Below, piece after piece: positions 1 to 7,605 of a stretch of 18,179 nucleotides of DNA. This DNA is from Mesorhizobium sp. (lineage in GTDB: Bacteria > Pseudomonadota > Alphaproteobacteria > Rhizobiales > Rhizobiaceae): assembly GCA_030698645.1 (NCBI GenBank), contig JAUYMV010000472.1, positions 1-18,179 of the forward strand, in the 5' to 3' direction. How positions within the stretch are numbered: the stretch's first letter is position 1; each line of letters opens with the position of its first letter. Under the pieces are notes generated by a model. The model had not been told where the DNA came from. It saw nothing but the letters and a program-made list of their open reading frames with translations, and ran no database searches. The translations under genes were made by a program, and so were the position numbers.

Positions 1-1
1 C

Positions 2-895
2 GCGCTGCTGTTCGCCGAGCAATGGGCGCGGCGGAAGCAGCGGTTCCATGCCGGCCGCGGCTCGCAGATGAAGGTTCGCCCGCCGCGCGTCCGCCTGGCC
101 GGATGGCGCGCGGGCCTGGCGCTGGGCGCCGTGCTGTTGCCGGTGGCGGCCGGCTTCGGCATCCCGGTCTTCGTCTTCGGTCAGTACGCGGTCCGCCGCA
201 TCGACCGCCTGTTCGACCCGGCGCTCGGCGCGGCCTTCCTCAACAGCGTGATCACGGCGGCGGCGACGGCCTGCATCACCATCCTGGCGGCGCTGCTGAT
301 CACCTATGCGACGCGGCTTTCCCGCACACGGGGCGTCGGCCTGATGGCGCGCCTGGCGACGCTCGGCTATGCGCTGCCCGGAACGATCCTCGGCCTCGGC
401 CTGCTGTTCGCGCTGGCGCGGATCGACAATTCGGTCGACGCGCTGGCCCGCGCCCACCTCGGATGGTCGACCGGACTGCTGCTCTCCGGCTCGGTTGCCG
501 CGGTGGTGCTCGCCTGCTCGATCCGCTTCCTGGCGCTCGCCGAGGGGTCGATCCGCTCCGGCCTGGAAAAACTGCCGCCGCATCTGGACGAAGCGGCGCG
601 CAGCCTCGGGCGCACGCCGGCCGGAAGCGCGATCGCCGTGCTGCTGCCGCTGCTCGGCCCGGCGATCTTCGCGGCCGCAGTGCTGGTCTTCGTCGATACG
701 ATCAAGGAGCTGTCGGCGACGATCCTGCTCAGGCCCTTCGGGTTCAACACGCTGGCGACCCACGTCTACGAGAATGCCTCGCGCGGCGTGGTCGAGGACG
801 GGGCGATCGCCGCGCTGGTGATCATCGTCACGTCGCTGGTGCCGGTGGCGCTGCTGTCGCGCGCGCTGATCGGCGACCGGGAAGCGTCGCTATAG
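2..895 (+). CDS. Iron-type ABC transporter permease, 3' part (FbpB-like; 5' end outside window)
   Basis: The reading frame is open from the left edge, so only the last 297 residues are visible. It encodes several hydrophobic membrane segments typical of a binding-protein-dependent transport inner-membrane protein. The EAA loop that docks on the ATPase is visible as DEAARSLGRTPAG near residues 198-210 of the fragment. The short basic linker at the left edge (EQWARRKQRFHAGRGS) before a new transmembrane segment resembles the middle of two-in-one permeases of the ferric-iron FbpB type, which carry two permease halves in one chain. By family knowledge such proteins form the inner-membrane channel for periplasmic Fe(III)-binding protein FbpA. 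No ATPase gene follows; the next gene is convergent and 18 bases away, so any partner genes lie to the left. A thiamine or 2-aminoethylphosphonate permease of the same superfamily is the main alternative. An internal ATG at 68 is not the true start. Confidence 0.85.
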   Translation, partial: ALLFAEQWARRKQRFHAGRGSQMKVRPPRVRLAGWRAGLALGAVLLPVAAGFGIPVFVFGQYAVRRIDRLFDPALGAAFLNSVITAAATACITILAALLITYATRLSRTRGVGLMARLATLGYALPGTILGLGLLFALARIDNSVDALARAHLGWSTGLLLSGSVAAVVLACSIRFLALAEGSIRSGLEKLPPHLDEAARSLGRTPAGSAIAVLLPLLGPAIFAAAVLVFVDTIKELSATILLRPFGFNTLATHVYENASRGVVEDGAIAALVIIVTSLVPVALLSRALIGDREASL

Positions 896-913
896 CGCGC
901 CAGTCGTCGACGG

Positions 914-1162
914 TCAGCGCACCGTCCTGCGCTTGCCATCCCTGATTTCGGTGACCTTGTGGACGGCGCCGGACCTGTCGTAGGTGGTCCACATGCCGAC
1001 CTGCGCGCCGTCCGCGAAATGGCCCGAGCGCAGCTTCGTGCCATCCTTGCGAAACCATTCCCAGTAGCCGGTGGCGACGCCGCCGACCGTCTGGCCACGC
1101 GCCCAGAGACTGCCGTCCTTGTGACGCTGGATATGTTCCACCGGTTCCGGATTTCCCGCCAT
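914..1162 (-). CDS. Small MORN-like repeat protein (YwqK-antitoxin-like fold)
   Basis: This 82-residue protein consists almost wholly of about three degenerate 22-24 residue repeats: KDGSLWARGQTVGGVATGYW, then KDGTKLRSGHFADGAQVGMW, then a shorter RSGAVHKVTEIRDGK. The alternating K/R-DG-x-L and G-x-W pattern is that of MORN_2 / YwqK-type repeats, which fold as beta hairpins; many such proteins are labelled YwqK-family antitoxins without direct proof. The start at 1162 is chosen because GGAGAAGGA lies about seven bases upstream on the minus strand, whereas the longer frame from 1231 has no such site. There is no signal peptide or membrane segment, so it is probably cytoplasmic. The gene is convergent with the ABC permease (18-base gap) and is separated from the upstream acetoacetyl-CoA synthetase gene by a strong terminator, so it is probably transcribed alone. 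Its function is unknown. Confidence 0.7.
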   Translation of the reverse strand: MAGNPEPVEHIQRHKDGSLWARGQTVGGVATGYWEWFRKDGTKLRSGHFADGAQVGMWTTYDRSGAVHKVTEIRDGKRRTVR

Positions 1163-1238
1163 GTCGGATTCCTTCTCCCTGTCGTCGACGGAAGAATAGA
1201 CTCTCGAAACGGCACGGCCAAGCCAGAGCACCCGACCA

Positions 1239-1268
1239 AAAAAAGAGGCGCCACTTGCGGGGCGCCTC
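1239..1268 (-). terminator. Rho-independent terminator on the minus strand
   Basis: Read on the minus strand there is a perfect 8-bp stem GAGGCGCC / GGCGCCTC with a short loop, followed directly by a run of seven T. It would end transcripts coming leftward from the acetoacetyl-CoA synthetase region before the small repeat-protein gene. It lies unusually far (about 205 bases) beyond the synthetase stop codon. Confidence 0.85.
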
Positions 1269-1472
1269 GAATTTGATTTGCTGTCACACGGGGCTTGAGC
1301 GAATGGGCTGGTTCCGGAACTCCGGAACGCGGGATTTCTCCCTCAAGTTACGTGCGAATATCGCCGCCGTCCGTTAACAACTCCTTACCAGCCTGTTTCG
1401 AAATTTACCGAAGTGTATCGTCCTTGAATATTAGGTAAATTTCGGCGGCAGAATTCGGTAACCATTGCAACC
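1269..1472. other. Gene-free, relatively AT-rich spacer with inverted repeats
   Basis: Together with the terminator and the 5' leader of the small repeat gene, this makes a stretch of about 310 bases (1163-1472) without a convincing ORF. It contains a perfect 11-bp inverted repeat CGAAATTTACC (1399-1409) / GGTAAATTTCG (1434-1444), a second pair TTACCGAA (1405-1412) / TTCGGTAA (1454-1461) and a direct repeat of TCCGGAAC near 1313-1328. CTTGAG near 1294 can also pair with CTCAAG near 1342. It could be a long structured 3' untranslated region, or hold a small RNA ending at the 1239-1268 terminator. The sequence alone does not decide. Confidence 0.5.
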
Positions 1473-3431
1473 TCAGAGGCGGAGCGCCGGCAGGTCGCGA
1501 AACAGGTCGAGCGCATCGGGATTGGCGAGCGCCTCCTGGTTCTTCACGGTTCGCCCGTGCACGACGTCGCGAACGGCGAGTTCGGTGATCTTGCCGGATT
1601 TGGTTCGCGGGATGTCCCTGACCGCGACGATACGGGCGGGAACATGCCGCGGCGTCGCACCGGCGCGGATCTTCGCCTTGATGCGGCGCTCGAGATCCTC
1701 GTCCAGCGCCACGCCCGCGGCGAGCCGGACGAACAGCACGACGCGCACGTCGTTGTCCCAGTCCTGGCCGATGCAAAGCGCCTCGAGGATTTCGGGCATC
1801 TGCACGACCTGGTAGTAGATCTCGGCCGTGCCGATGCGCACGCCGCCGGGATTGAGCGTGGCGTCGGAGCGACCGTGGATGATCATGCCGCCATGCGCGG
1901 TCCATTCGGCGAAATCGCCATGGCACCAGACATTGTCAAAGCGGTCGAAATAGGCGGCGTGGTATTTGGAACCGTCGGGGTCGTTCCAGAACATGATCGG
2001 CATGGACGGAAAGGCTTTGGTGCATACCAGTTCGCCCTTTTCGCCGACGACCGGCCGCCCGTCGTCATCCCAGACGTCGACCGCCATGCCGAGGCCGGGA
2101 CCCTGGATCTCGCCGATCCAAACCGGCTTCAAAGGCACGCCCAGCACGAAGCAGGCGGCGATGTCGGTGCCGCCGGAGATCGAGGCGAGATGCACGTCCG
2201 GCTTGATCGCCTCATAGACATAGGCGAAACCCTCCGGCGACAGCGGCGAACCGGTCGACGACAGCAGGCGCACCGTCGACAGATCGTGGGTCTCCCTTGG
2301 CCGAAGCCCGGCCTTGCGCACGGCGTCGATGAATTTCGCCGAGGTGCCGAAATAGGTCATCTTCTCGGCCTCGGCGAAATCGAACAGGACGTTGCCGTCG
2401 GGGTGGAACGGCGACCCGTCGTAAAGCAGCAGCGTCGCGCCGCTGGCCAGCCCCGAGACCAGCCAGTTCCACATCATCCAGCCGCATGTCGTGAAATAGA
2501 AGAAACGATCGCCCTCGACGATGCCGGCATGGAGACGATGCTCCTTGACGTGCTGGAGAAGCGTGCCGCCGACGGAGTGGACGATGCATTTCGGAATGCC
2601 GGTCGTGCCCGACGAAAACAGGATGTAGAGCGGATGCGCGAAGGGCAGCCGCTCGAACACCGGCTCGGCGGCGGCAAAGGGCGCAACGGCCTGCTCGAAG
2701 GTCACCGCGCCCGGAATCGCCGTGACGGCTTGGCGGGCGGTGCCGAGAAAATCGACGATGATCGCCTGGCGGACGGTCGGCAGCCGGGCCAGCACCGCCT
2801 GGATCTTGGCCGTCACGTCGTTCTGCTTGCCGTTGTACCAGTAGCCGTCGGGCGCGATGAAGATCACCGGCTCGATCTGGCCGAAGCGGTCGACCACGCC
2901 CTGCTCGCCGAAGTCCGGCGAGCAGGACGACCAGATGGCGCCGATCGAGGTGGCGGCCAGCATGGCGGCGACGGTTTCGGGCATGTTGGGCATCATCGCG
3001 GCGATGCGGTCGCCGGCCTTCACGCCTTGCGCCAGGAACGCCTGCTGCAGCCGCGACACGAGGGCGCGCAGGTCGTCCCACGACAGGCGCCGGCTGATCT
3101 TATCTTCGGCCTTGAAGACCAGCGCATCGTCCGGTCCCCGCCTGCGCAGCAGATTTTCCGCGAAGTTCAGGCGTGCGTCGGGAAAGAACGCGGCGCCCGG
3201 CATCCGGTCGCCATCGACGAGGACGCGGCCGCCCTTGTCGCCGACGACGCCGCAGAAATCCCAGACGAGGCTCCAGAAACCCTCGCGATCGGTCACCGAC
3301 CAGCGGTGCAGATCCTCGAAGGAAGACAGCGCCAGCCCGCTCGCCTGCGACGCCTCGTGCATGAAGCGCGTCATCGGCGCGGCGCGGATGGCGGCCGGCG
3401 AAGGTTCCCAAAGCGGTGCGTCTGCGGTCAT
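1473..3431 (-). CDS. aacS: Acetoacetyl-CoA synthetase (acetoacetate-CoA ligase)
   Basis: This 652-residue protein is an ANL-superfamily adenylate-forming enzyme with the length and N-terminal region (LNFAENLL near 88-95) typical of acetoacetyl-CoA synthetases; acetyl-CoA synthetases differ there. It is expected to convert acetoacetate, ATP and CoA to acetoacetyl-CoA, AMP and pyrophosphate in the cytoplasm, feeding ketone bodies or poly-hydroxybutyrate breakdown products into acetyl-CoA metabolism. Visible motifs are the P-loop [10 protein letters not shown] (272-281), the SGGTD substrate/ATP motif (419-423), HGDFAEW (504-510), the hinge region [11 protein letters not shown] (520-530) and the C-terminal catalytic lysine in RTKSGKIT (K614). 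The start at 3431 is preferred over 3485 because GGAG lies seven bases upstream and because a plausible promoter sits between the two. It is divergent from the AsmA-family gene, with no operon partner. Confidence 0.95.
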   Translation of the reverse strand: MTADAPLWEPSPAAIRAAPMTRFMHEASQASGLALSSFEDLHRWSVTDREGFWSLVWDFCGVVGDKGGRVLVDGDRMPGAAFFPDARLNFAENLLRRRGPDDALVFKAEDKISRRLSWDDLRALVSRLQQAFLAQGVKAGDRIAAMMPNMPETVAAMLAATSIGAIWSSCSPDFGEQGVVDRFGQIEPVIFIAPDGYWYNGKQNDVTAKIQAVLARLPTVRQAIIVDFLGTARQAVTAIPGAVTFEQAVAPFAAAEPVFERLPFAHPLYILFSSGTTGIPKCIVHSVGGTLLQHVKEHRLHAGIVEGDRFFYFTTCGWMMWNWLVSGLASGATLLLYDGSPFHPDGNVLFDFAEAEKMTYFGTSAKFIDAVRKAGLRPRETHDLSTVRLLSSTGSPLSPEGFAYVYEAIKPDVHLASISGGTDIAACFVLGVPLKPVWIGEIQGPGLGMAVDVWDDDGRPVVGEKGELVCTKAFPSMPIMFWNDPDGSKYHAAYFDRFDNVWCHGDFAEWTAHGGMIIHGRSDATLNPGGVRIGTAEIYYQVVQMPEILEALCIGQDWDNDVRVVLFVRLAAGVALDEDLERRIKAKIRAGATPRHVPARIVAVRDIPRTKSGKITELAVRDVVHGRTVKNQEALANPDALDLFRDLPALRL

Positions 3432-3456
3432 CGTCAATCTCCAAGCGGGCGTTGCG

Positions 3457-3485
3457 GTTATGCATACAGCGCGATGCGAGGGCAA
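3457..3485 (-). promoter_or_regulatory. Candidate sigma-70-type promoter for aacS
   Basis: On the minus strand TTGCCC (3485-3480) is followed after exactly 17 bases by CATAAC (3462-3457). Each hexamer matches four of six bases of the TTGACA/TATAAT consensus. Transcription would begin near 3450, giving a leader of about 19 bases that contains the GGAG ribosome site. This also argues for the 3431 start codon. Confidence 0.4.
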
Positions 3486-3622
3486 GGTGCTGCCGTTCCG
3501 TCGCAGGCCATGTCTGCAAACGCCACGCGGCGGCCATGATGGCTTGAAATACGCTGTCCATCGGATAAACCCAGTCCGTGGCGTCGAGGCGCGTTAGCGC
3601 CAGTCCCGTGCCAAGAGGAACC

Positions 3623-5431
3623 ATGCCGGTCCCAATCATCAGAAAGACCATCTGGGCGCTGGCCGCGGCGATCATGGCCGTGGTCCTGATCCTTGCCCTG
3701 CTGCCGTTCATCGCCTCGGCGCAGATCGTGCGCACCCGCATCGCCGAGGAATTGAGCGACTGGAGCGGATATCGCGTGTCGCTCGGCGCGGCGCCCGAAA
3801 TCGACGTCTGGCCATCGTTCAGGACGGTGCTGAAGGATGTCAGCTTCTGGGGGCCGGTCGCGGGCCAGCCTGCGGTGCTTCTGGCCGAACGGATTGAAGC
3901 CGATCTCTCCGCCGTGAGCGCCATCGCCGGCAACATCGCCTTTTCAAGCATAAGGATCGTTCGCCCGGTGCTTCACGTGGCGCGGCGCGGCGATCTTCTC
4001 TACCTGCCGGATTCGCCAGGCGGCGGAAGGGTCCATCAGGCCATTTCCGACATGAAGGCCGGCAGGACCCCGCCGGAGCAATCGCTTCGATCGATCGGGT
4101 TCATCGAAGGCCGGATCGTTCGCATCGACGGCACCGCGTCGCGTGAGGTCGTCAGCGGGATCGCAGGCGCGATCGAATGGCCGGGCGCATCGCGCCCGGC
4201 TTCGCTCAACGCAACCGCAATGTGGCGCGGCGAGCAGGTCGGCGTCGCGGTCTTCGTCAAGTCGCCGGCGGCGTTTCTTTCGGGTGCTCCATCGACCTTC
4301 AACGCGTCGCTCCAGGCGGCGCCGCTGGCCGCGTCGTTCAATGGCAGTGCGCAGTTCATCGGGGATATCCGTCTCGACGGCGCGCTTGAATCGCGGTCGC
4401 CATCGCTGCGACGGGCAATCGAGTGGTCGCAGGCCGGGATTACCCCCGGCGAGGCGATCGGCGCGGTTTCTGTCAAGGGGCACGTCGTCGGCAACCTGCA
4501 GCGCCTGAGGATCGCCGACGCGGTCATCTCGCTCGCGGGCAATCCCGGTGTCGGCGCACTCGAACTGTCGCTTGGCGGACAGGTTCCGACCGTTGCCGGA
4601 ACGCTGGCCTTCGATACGCTGGACATCGGATCGTTCCTGGCGGCCTTCGACGCACCGGCCGTCCCCGGCAATACCGAGCCGCGCATGTTCGACCTGTCCT
4701 TCTCCGACAAGATCAATCTCGATTTGCGGTTGTCGGCGGCCAATGCGACGGGCGGGCCGGCAGTGCTGACGGACGTCGCGGCCACAGCGCAGGTGCGCAG
4801 CGGCCTCGCCGCGTTCGACGTTTCGGACGCCACCGCCTTCGGTGGCACGCTGCAGGCCGGATTTCGCGTCGACCGCAAACCGGAGGGCGACGTCGGCGAA
4901 ATGCGGGTATCGGCAAGCGATGTCGACTGGGGCGCCGTCGCCGCCGCGATCGGCTGGCGAAAGAACCCGCCGAAAGCAAGAGGTTCGCTTTCCGCCGTCC
5001 TCAGGAGCCCGGTGGACGCCTGGAGCGCGCTTCCCCGGACGATGAGCGGCACGGTCAGCGGCAAGCTCGGCCGGGGAACCATCGCCGGCATCGACCTGAA
5101 GGCGCTGCTCGCGCACGCGCCGGGACAGGACTTCTTCCCGCTGAGCGATGCCGCGGAAGGGTCCGTGGCGATCGAGGATGCCGAGTTCAAGGCAACGCTC
5201 CTCGGCGGCGCTGCCCGCATCGACACGGCGGTCGCACGGACGGCGCGGGAGACCATCACGCTCGGCGGCATCGTATCCTATGTCGGCAAGAGTCTCGCCA
5301 TGTCGGCGTCAGTCGGGCCGCGAGACATGACGGCGACCGGCGCCGCGGACGACATGCGGCACTTCTTCGTCGGCGGGTCCTGGAACGCGCCTTTCCTGAC
5401 ACCGTCCCTACCGGTCTGGTCCGCCGAATAG
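3623..5431 (+). CDS. AsmA-family protein
   Basis: This 602-residue protein has a single N-terminal membrane anchor (about residues 7-28, WALAAAIMAVVLILALLPF). A long periplasmic region rich in beta-strand patterns follows. Its N-terminal part resembles the AsmA domain (IVRTRIAEELSDWSGYRV, then alternating hydrophobic strands). The C-terminal part carries the usual AsmA ending of strand repeats with GTVSGKLGRGTIAGIDLKAL and LGGAARIDTAVARTARETI. AsmA-like proteins are now thought to be bridge-like proteins that help lipid movement or outer-membrane homeostasis; that role is family knowledge, not visible here. The ATG at 3623 is preferred over 3578 because AGAGGA lies four bases upstream and the shorter form begins directly with a basic stretch before the anchor. 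The gene is divergent from aacS and is followed after 65 bases by a small membrane-protein gene. Confidence 0.85.
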   Translation: MPVPIIRKTIWALAAAIMAVVLILALLPFIASAQIVRTRIAEELSDWSGYRVSLGAAPEIDVWPSFRTVLKDVSFWGPVAGQPAVLLAERIEADLSAVSAIAGNIAFSSIRIVRPVLHVARRGDLLYLPDSPGGGRVHQAISDMKAGRTPPEQSLRSIGFIEGRIVRIDGTASREVVSGIAGAIEWPGASRPASLNATAMWRGEQVGVAVFVKSPAAFLSGAPSTFNASLQAAPLAASFNGSAQFIGDIRLDGALESRSPSLRRAIEWSQAGITPGEAIGAVSVKGHVVGNLQRLRIADAVISLAGNPGVGALELSLGGQVPTVAGTLAFDTLDIGSFLAAFDAPAVPGNTEPRMFDLSFSDKINLDLRLSAANATGGPAVLTDVAATAQVRSGLAAFDVSDATAFGGTLQAGFRVDRKPEGDVGEMRVSASDVDWGAVAAAIGWRKNPPKARGSLSAVLRSPVDAWSALPRTMSGTVSGKLGRGTIAGIDLKALLAHAPGQDFFPLSDAAEGSVAIEDAEFKATLLGGAARIDTAVARTARETITLGGIVSYVGKSLAMSASVGPRDMTATGAADDMRHFFVGGSWNAPFLTPSLPVWSAE

Positions 5432-5496
5432 GCGCGATGCAATGCGGGGCCGAATCGCCTAGACTTGCGAGCGCAATCCGCAAGGGGCGGCCGATC

Positions 5497-5739
5497 GTGT
5501 TCAGACTGATGTCCGGCATTTTCAAGATCGCGGTCGTGTCGCTGCTGACCGGGGCCGCGCTCTCCGCCCTCGACCTGTCGGCCGCCGACATCCTGCTGGA
5601 TCTCGGCCTGACGCCGGAACGCGTGCTCAGCCTGCTCGAGACCGGCACGCGATGGGCTATCCCGAACCTGGTGCTCGGCTCGCTGGTGATCGTGCCGATC
5701 TGGCTGGTGGTCTACCTGCTGCGTCCGCCGCGGGGCTGA
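5497..5739 (+). CDS. Small two-helix membrane protein (DUF6460-like)
   Basis: This 80-residue protein begins MFRLMSGIFKIAVVSLLTGA. It has a first hydrophobic segment at about residues 8-25, a middle amphipathic stretch with LDLGLTPERVLSLLE, a second transmembrane segment (about 56-74, LVLGSLVIVPIWLVVYLL) and a short basic tail RPPRG. From memory the pattern fits a family of small alphaproteobacterial membrane proteins (DUF6460-like); I could not check this. The GTG at 5497 is chosen because AAGGGGCGG lies about eight bases upstream. The ATG at 5437 (100 residues) and the ATG at 5509 are alternatives. It lies 65 bases after the AsmA-family stop and may be cotranscribed with it. It is convergent with potI. 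Function unknown. Confidence 0.6.
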   Translation: MFRLMSGIFKIAVVSLLTGAALSALDLSAADILLDLGLTPERVLSLLETGTRWAIPNLVLGSLVIVPIWLVVYLLRPPRG

Positions 5740-5813
5740 GGCAGAGCCCAGGGCTTCATACCGGAGGATGGGCCGTACTGGGCGCCCGCTGCCTTGAGCG
5801 GCGAACCGGTTGA

Positions 5814-6632
5814 TCAGCCTCGCTGGGCGGCCTGTTCGTCGCGCACGCGCTGCACCTCGCGGCGCTTGTTGACCAGCGAGGCGATGATGACGCCCATGGC
5901 CACGACGCCGATCAAGAGCGTGCAGACGGCGTTGATCTCCGGCGTGACGCCGAGCCGGACCTGGCTGTAGATCTTCATCGGCAAAGTGGTGGCGCCCGGC
6001 CCCGAGGTGAAGCTGGCGATAACGAGGTCGTCGAGCGAGAGCGTGAAGGCCAGCATCCAGCCGGACACGATGGCCGGCATGATGACCGGCAGCGTGATCT
6101 GGAAGAAGGTCTTCACCGGTGTCGCGCCGAGGTCCATGGCGGCCTCCTCCAGCGAGCGGTCGAAGGTCATCAGCCGCGACTGGACGACGACCGCGACGAA
6201 GCACATCGAGAAGGTGATGTGGGCGAGCGTCACGGTCATGAAGCCGCGGTCGAAGCCGATGGCGACGAAGAGCAGCAGCAACGACAGGCCGGTGATCACC
6301 TCCGGCATGACGAGCGGCGCAAACACCATGCCCGAAAACAGGACGCGGCCGCGGAAGCGGGTGTAGCGGGTAAGCGCGAGGGCGGCCATGGTGCCGAGGA
6401 TCGTGGCGAAGGTCGCCGACAGCACGCCGACGCGCGCGGTGACCCATGCGGCATCCATCAGGCTCGTATTGTTGAAGAGCGAGACGTACCACTTGGTCGA
6501 AAAGCCGGTCCATACCGTCACCAGCTTCGACTCGTTGAAGGAAAAGATCACCAGCAGCACGATCGGCAGATAGAGGAAGGCGAAGCCCAGCACGATCGAG
6601 GCGATGTTGAAGCGGCTCCAGCTGGCGTTCAT
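5814..6632 (-). CDS. potI: Polyamine ABC transporter permease PotI
   Basis: This 272-residue inner-membrane protein has about six hydrophobic helices and a conserved EAA loop, EEAAMDLGATPVKTFFQITL near residues 163-182, that contacts the ATPase. The opening segment (IVLGFAFLYLPIVLLVIFSF) and the FNxS-type periplasmic stretch that follows are typical of PotI/PotC permeases of spermidine and putrescine importers. It would form the translocation pore with PotH. Its ATG lies one base after the potH TGA stop, with AGGGA about eight bases upstream, so translation of the two is probably coupled. It is the last gene of the leftward potF-potGHI unit and converges on the small membrane-protein gene ending at 5739. 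The exact polyamine cannot be read from a permease alone. Confidence 0.93.
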   Translation of the reverse strand: MNASWSRFNIASIVLGFAFLYLPIVLLVIFSFNESKLVTVWTGFSTKWYVSLFNNTSLMDAAWVTARVGVLSATFATILGTMAALALTRYTRFRGRVLFSGMVFAPLVMPEVITGLSLLLLFVAIGFDRGFMTVTLAHITFSMCFVAVVVQSRLMTFDRSLEEAAMDLGATPVKTFFQITLPVIMPAIVSGWMLAFTLSLDDLVIASFTSGPGATTLPMKIYSQVRLGVTPEINAVCTLLIGVVAMGVIIASLVNKRREVQRVRDEQAAQRG

Positions 6633-6633
6633 C

Positions 6634-7596
6634 TCAGCGTCCCTGTTCCTGGGCTTTCGCCTGCGCCTGCTGGAAGATCATGATCGGCACCACGAGGAGC
6701 AGCAGCAGGATCACCGCCACGGCCGAGGAGACCGGCCAGTCGCGATTGGAGAAGAACTCGTTCCACAGGGTCTTGCCGATCATCAGCGTCTGCGAGCCGC
6801 CGAGGAGATCGGGAATGACGAACTCGCCGGTCGCCGGGATGAAGACCAGCAGGCAGCCGGCGACGACGCCGGGCAGCGCCAGCGGGAAGGTGATCTTCCA
6901 GAACGCGCGGGTCGGCGTGCAGCCCAGGTCCTGCGCCGCCTCGATCAGCGAAAAATCCATCTTCTCCAGCGTCGAATAGAGCGGCAGCACCATGAAGGGC
7001 AGATAGGAATAGACGATGCCGATGAAGATCGCCGAATGGGTGTTGAGGATGATCAGCGGCTGGTCGATGAGTCCTGTCCAGATCAGGAACTGGTTGAGCA
7101 GGCCCTCCGGCTTCAGGATGCCGATCCAGGCGTAGACGCGGATCAGGAAGCTCGTCCAGAACGGCAGGATGACCAGCATGAGCAGCAGCGGCCGGATCGT
7201 CAGCGGCGCGCGCGCCATGCCGTAGGCGATCGGAAAGCCGATCAGCAGCGCCAGGAAGGTGGAGATGCCGGCAATGACGACGCTCGAGACATAGGCGTTG
7301 AAGTAGAGCGCGTCCTCGGTGAGCCAGAGATAGTTCTCGAAGCTGAGTTGGCGCAGATTGGAGAAGAATGCCGCGATGCCGTCGCCGAGCGTGAAGGTCG
7401 GCGCATAGGGCGGCATGGCGATCGCGGTCTGCGACAGAGAAATCTTGAAGACGATGAGGAAGGGGACGAGGAAGAACAGCACCAGCCAGACATAGGGCAC
7501 GATGATGACGAGGCGGCTGGTCAGGGCATTCAACAGCGTCGGCTTCACGTCGGCCGGCGCGGGCGCGTTGCTGGACGTCAGGGTCGCCGTGGACAT
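6634..7596 (-). CDS. potH: Polyamine ABC transporter permease PotH
   Basis: This 320-residue permease has a longer cytoplasmic N-terminus (about 28 residues, Ala/Pro/Thr-rich) and then six predicted membrane helices, beginning with the strongly hydrophobic IIVPYVWLVLFFLVPFLIVF. The EAA loop EAAQDLGCTPTRAFWKITFP lies in the last third, as expected for PotH/PotB. It pairs with PotI to form the membrane channel of the importer. The ATG at 7596 has AGGAGAGG about four bases upstream; this ribosome site overlaps the end of potG, with only a nine-base gap between the two genes. Such close packing indicates a single transcript potG-potH-potI. Confidence 0.94.
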   Translation of the reverse strand: MSTATLTSSNAPAPADVKPTLLNALTSRLVIIVPYVWLVLFFLVPFLIVFKISLSQTAIAMPPYAPTFTLGDGIAAFFSNLRQLSFENYLWLTEDALYFNAYVSSVVIAGISTFLALLIGFPIAYGMARAPLTIRPLLLMLVILPFWTSFLIRVYAWIGILKPEGLLNQFLIWTGLIDQPLIILNTHSAIFIGIVYSYLPFMVLPLYSTLEKMDFSLIEAAQDLGCTPTRAFWKITFPLALPGVVAGCLLVFIPATGEFVIPDLLGGSQTLMIGKTLWNEFFSNRDWPVSSAVAVILLLLLVVPIMIFQQAQAKAQEQGR

Positions 7597-7605
7597 CTGC
7601 CTCTC

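Noticed and set aside
3432..3485. Upstream start for aacS at 3485
   Set aside because: It would add 18 unrelated residues, has no good ribosome site and would contain the probable promoter; 3431 has GGAG at seven bases.
1557..3539. A long plus-strand open frame (about 660 codons) opposite aacS
   Set aside because: It is an antisense shadow produced by GC-rich codon bias; the minus strand carries all the motifs of acetoacetyl-CoA synthetase and the plus product matches no fold I know.
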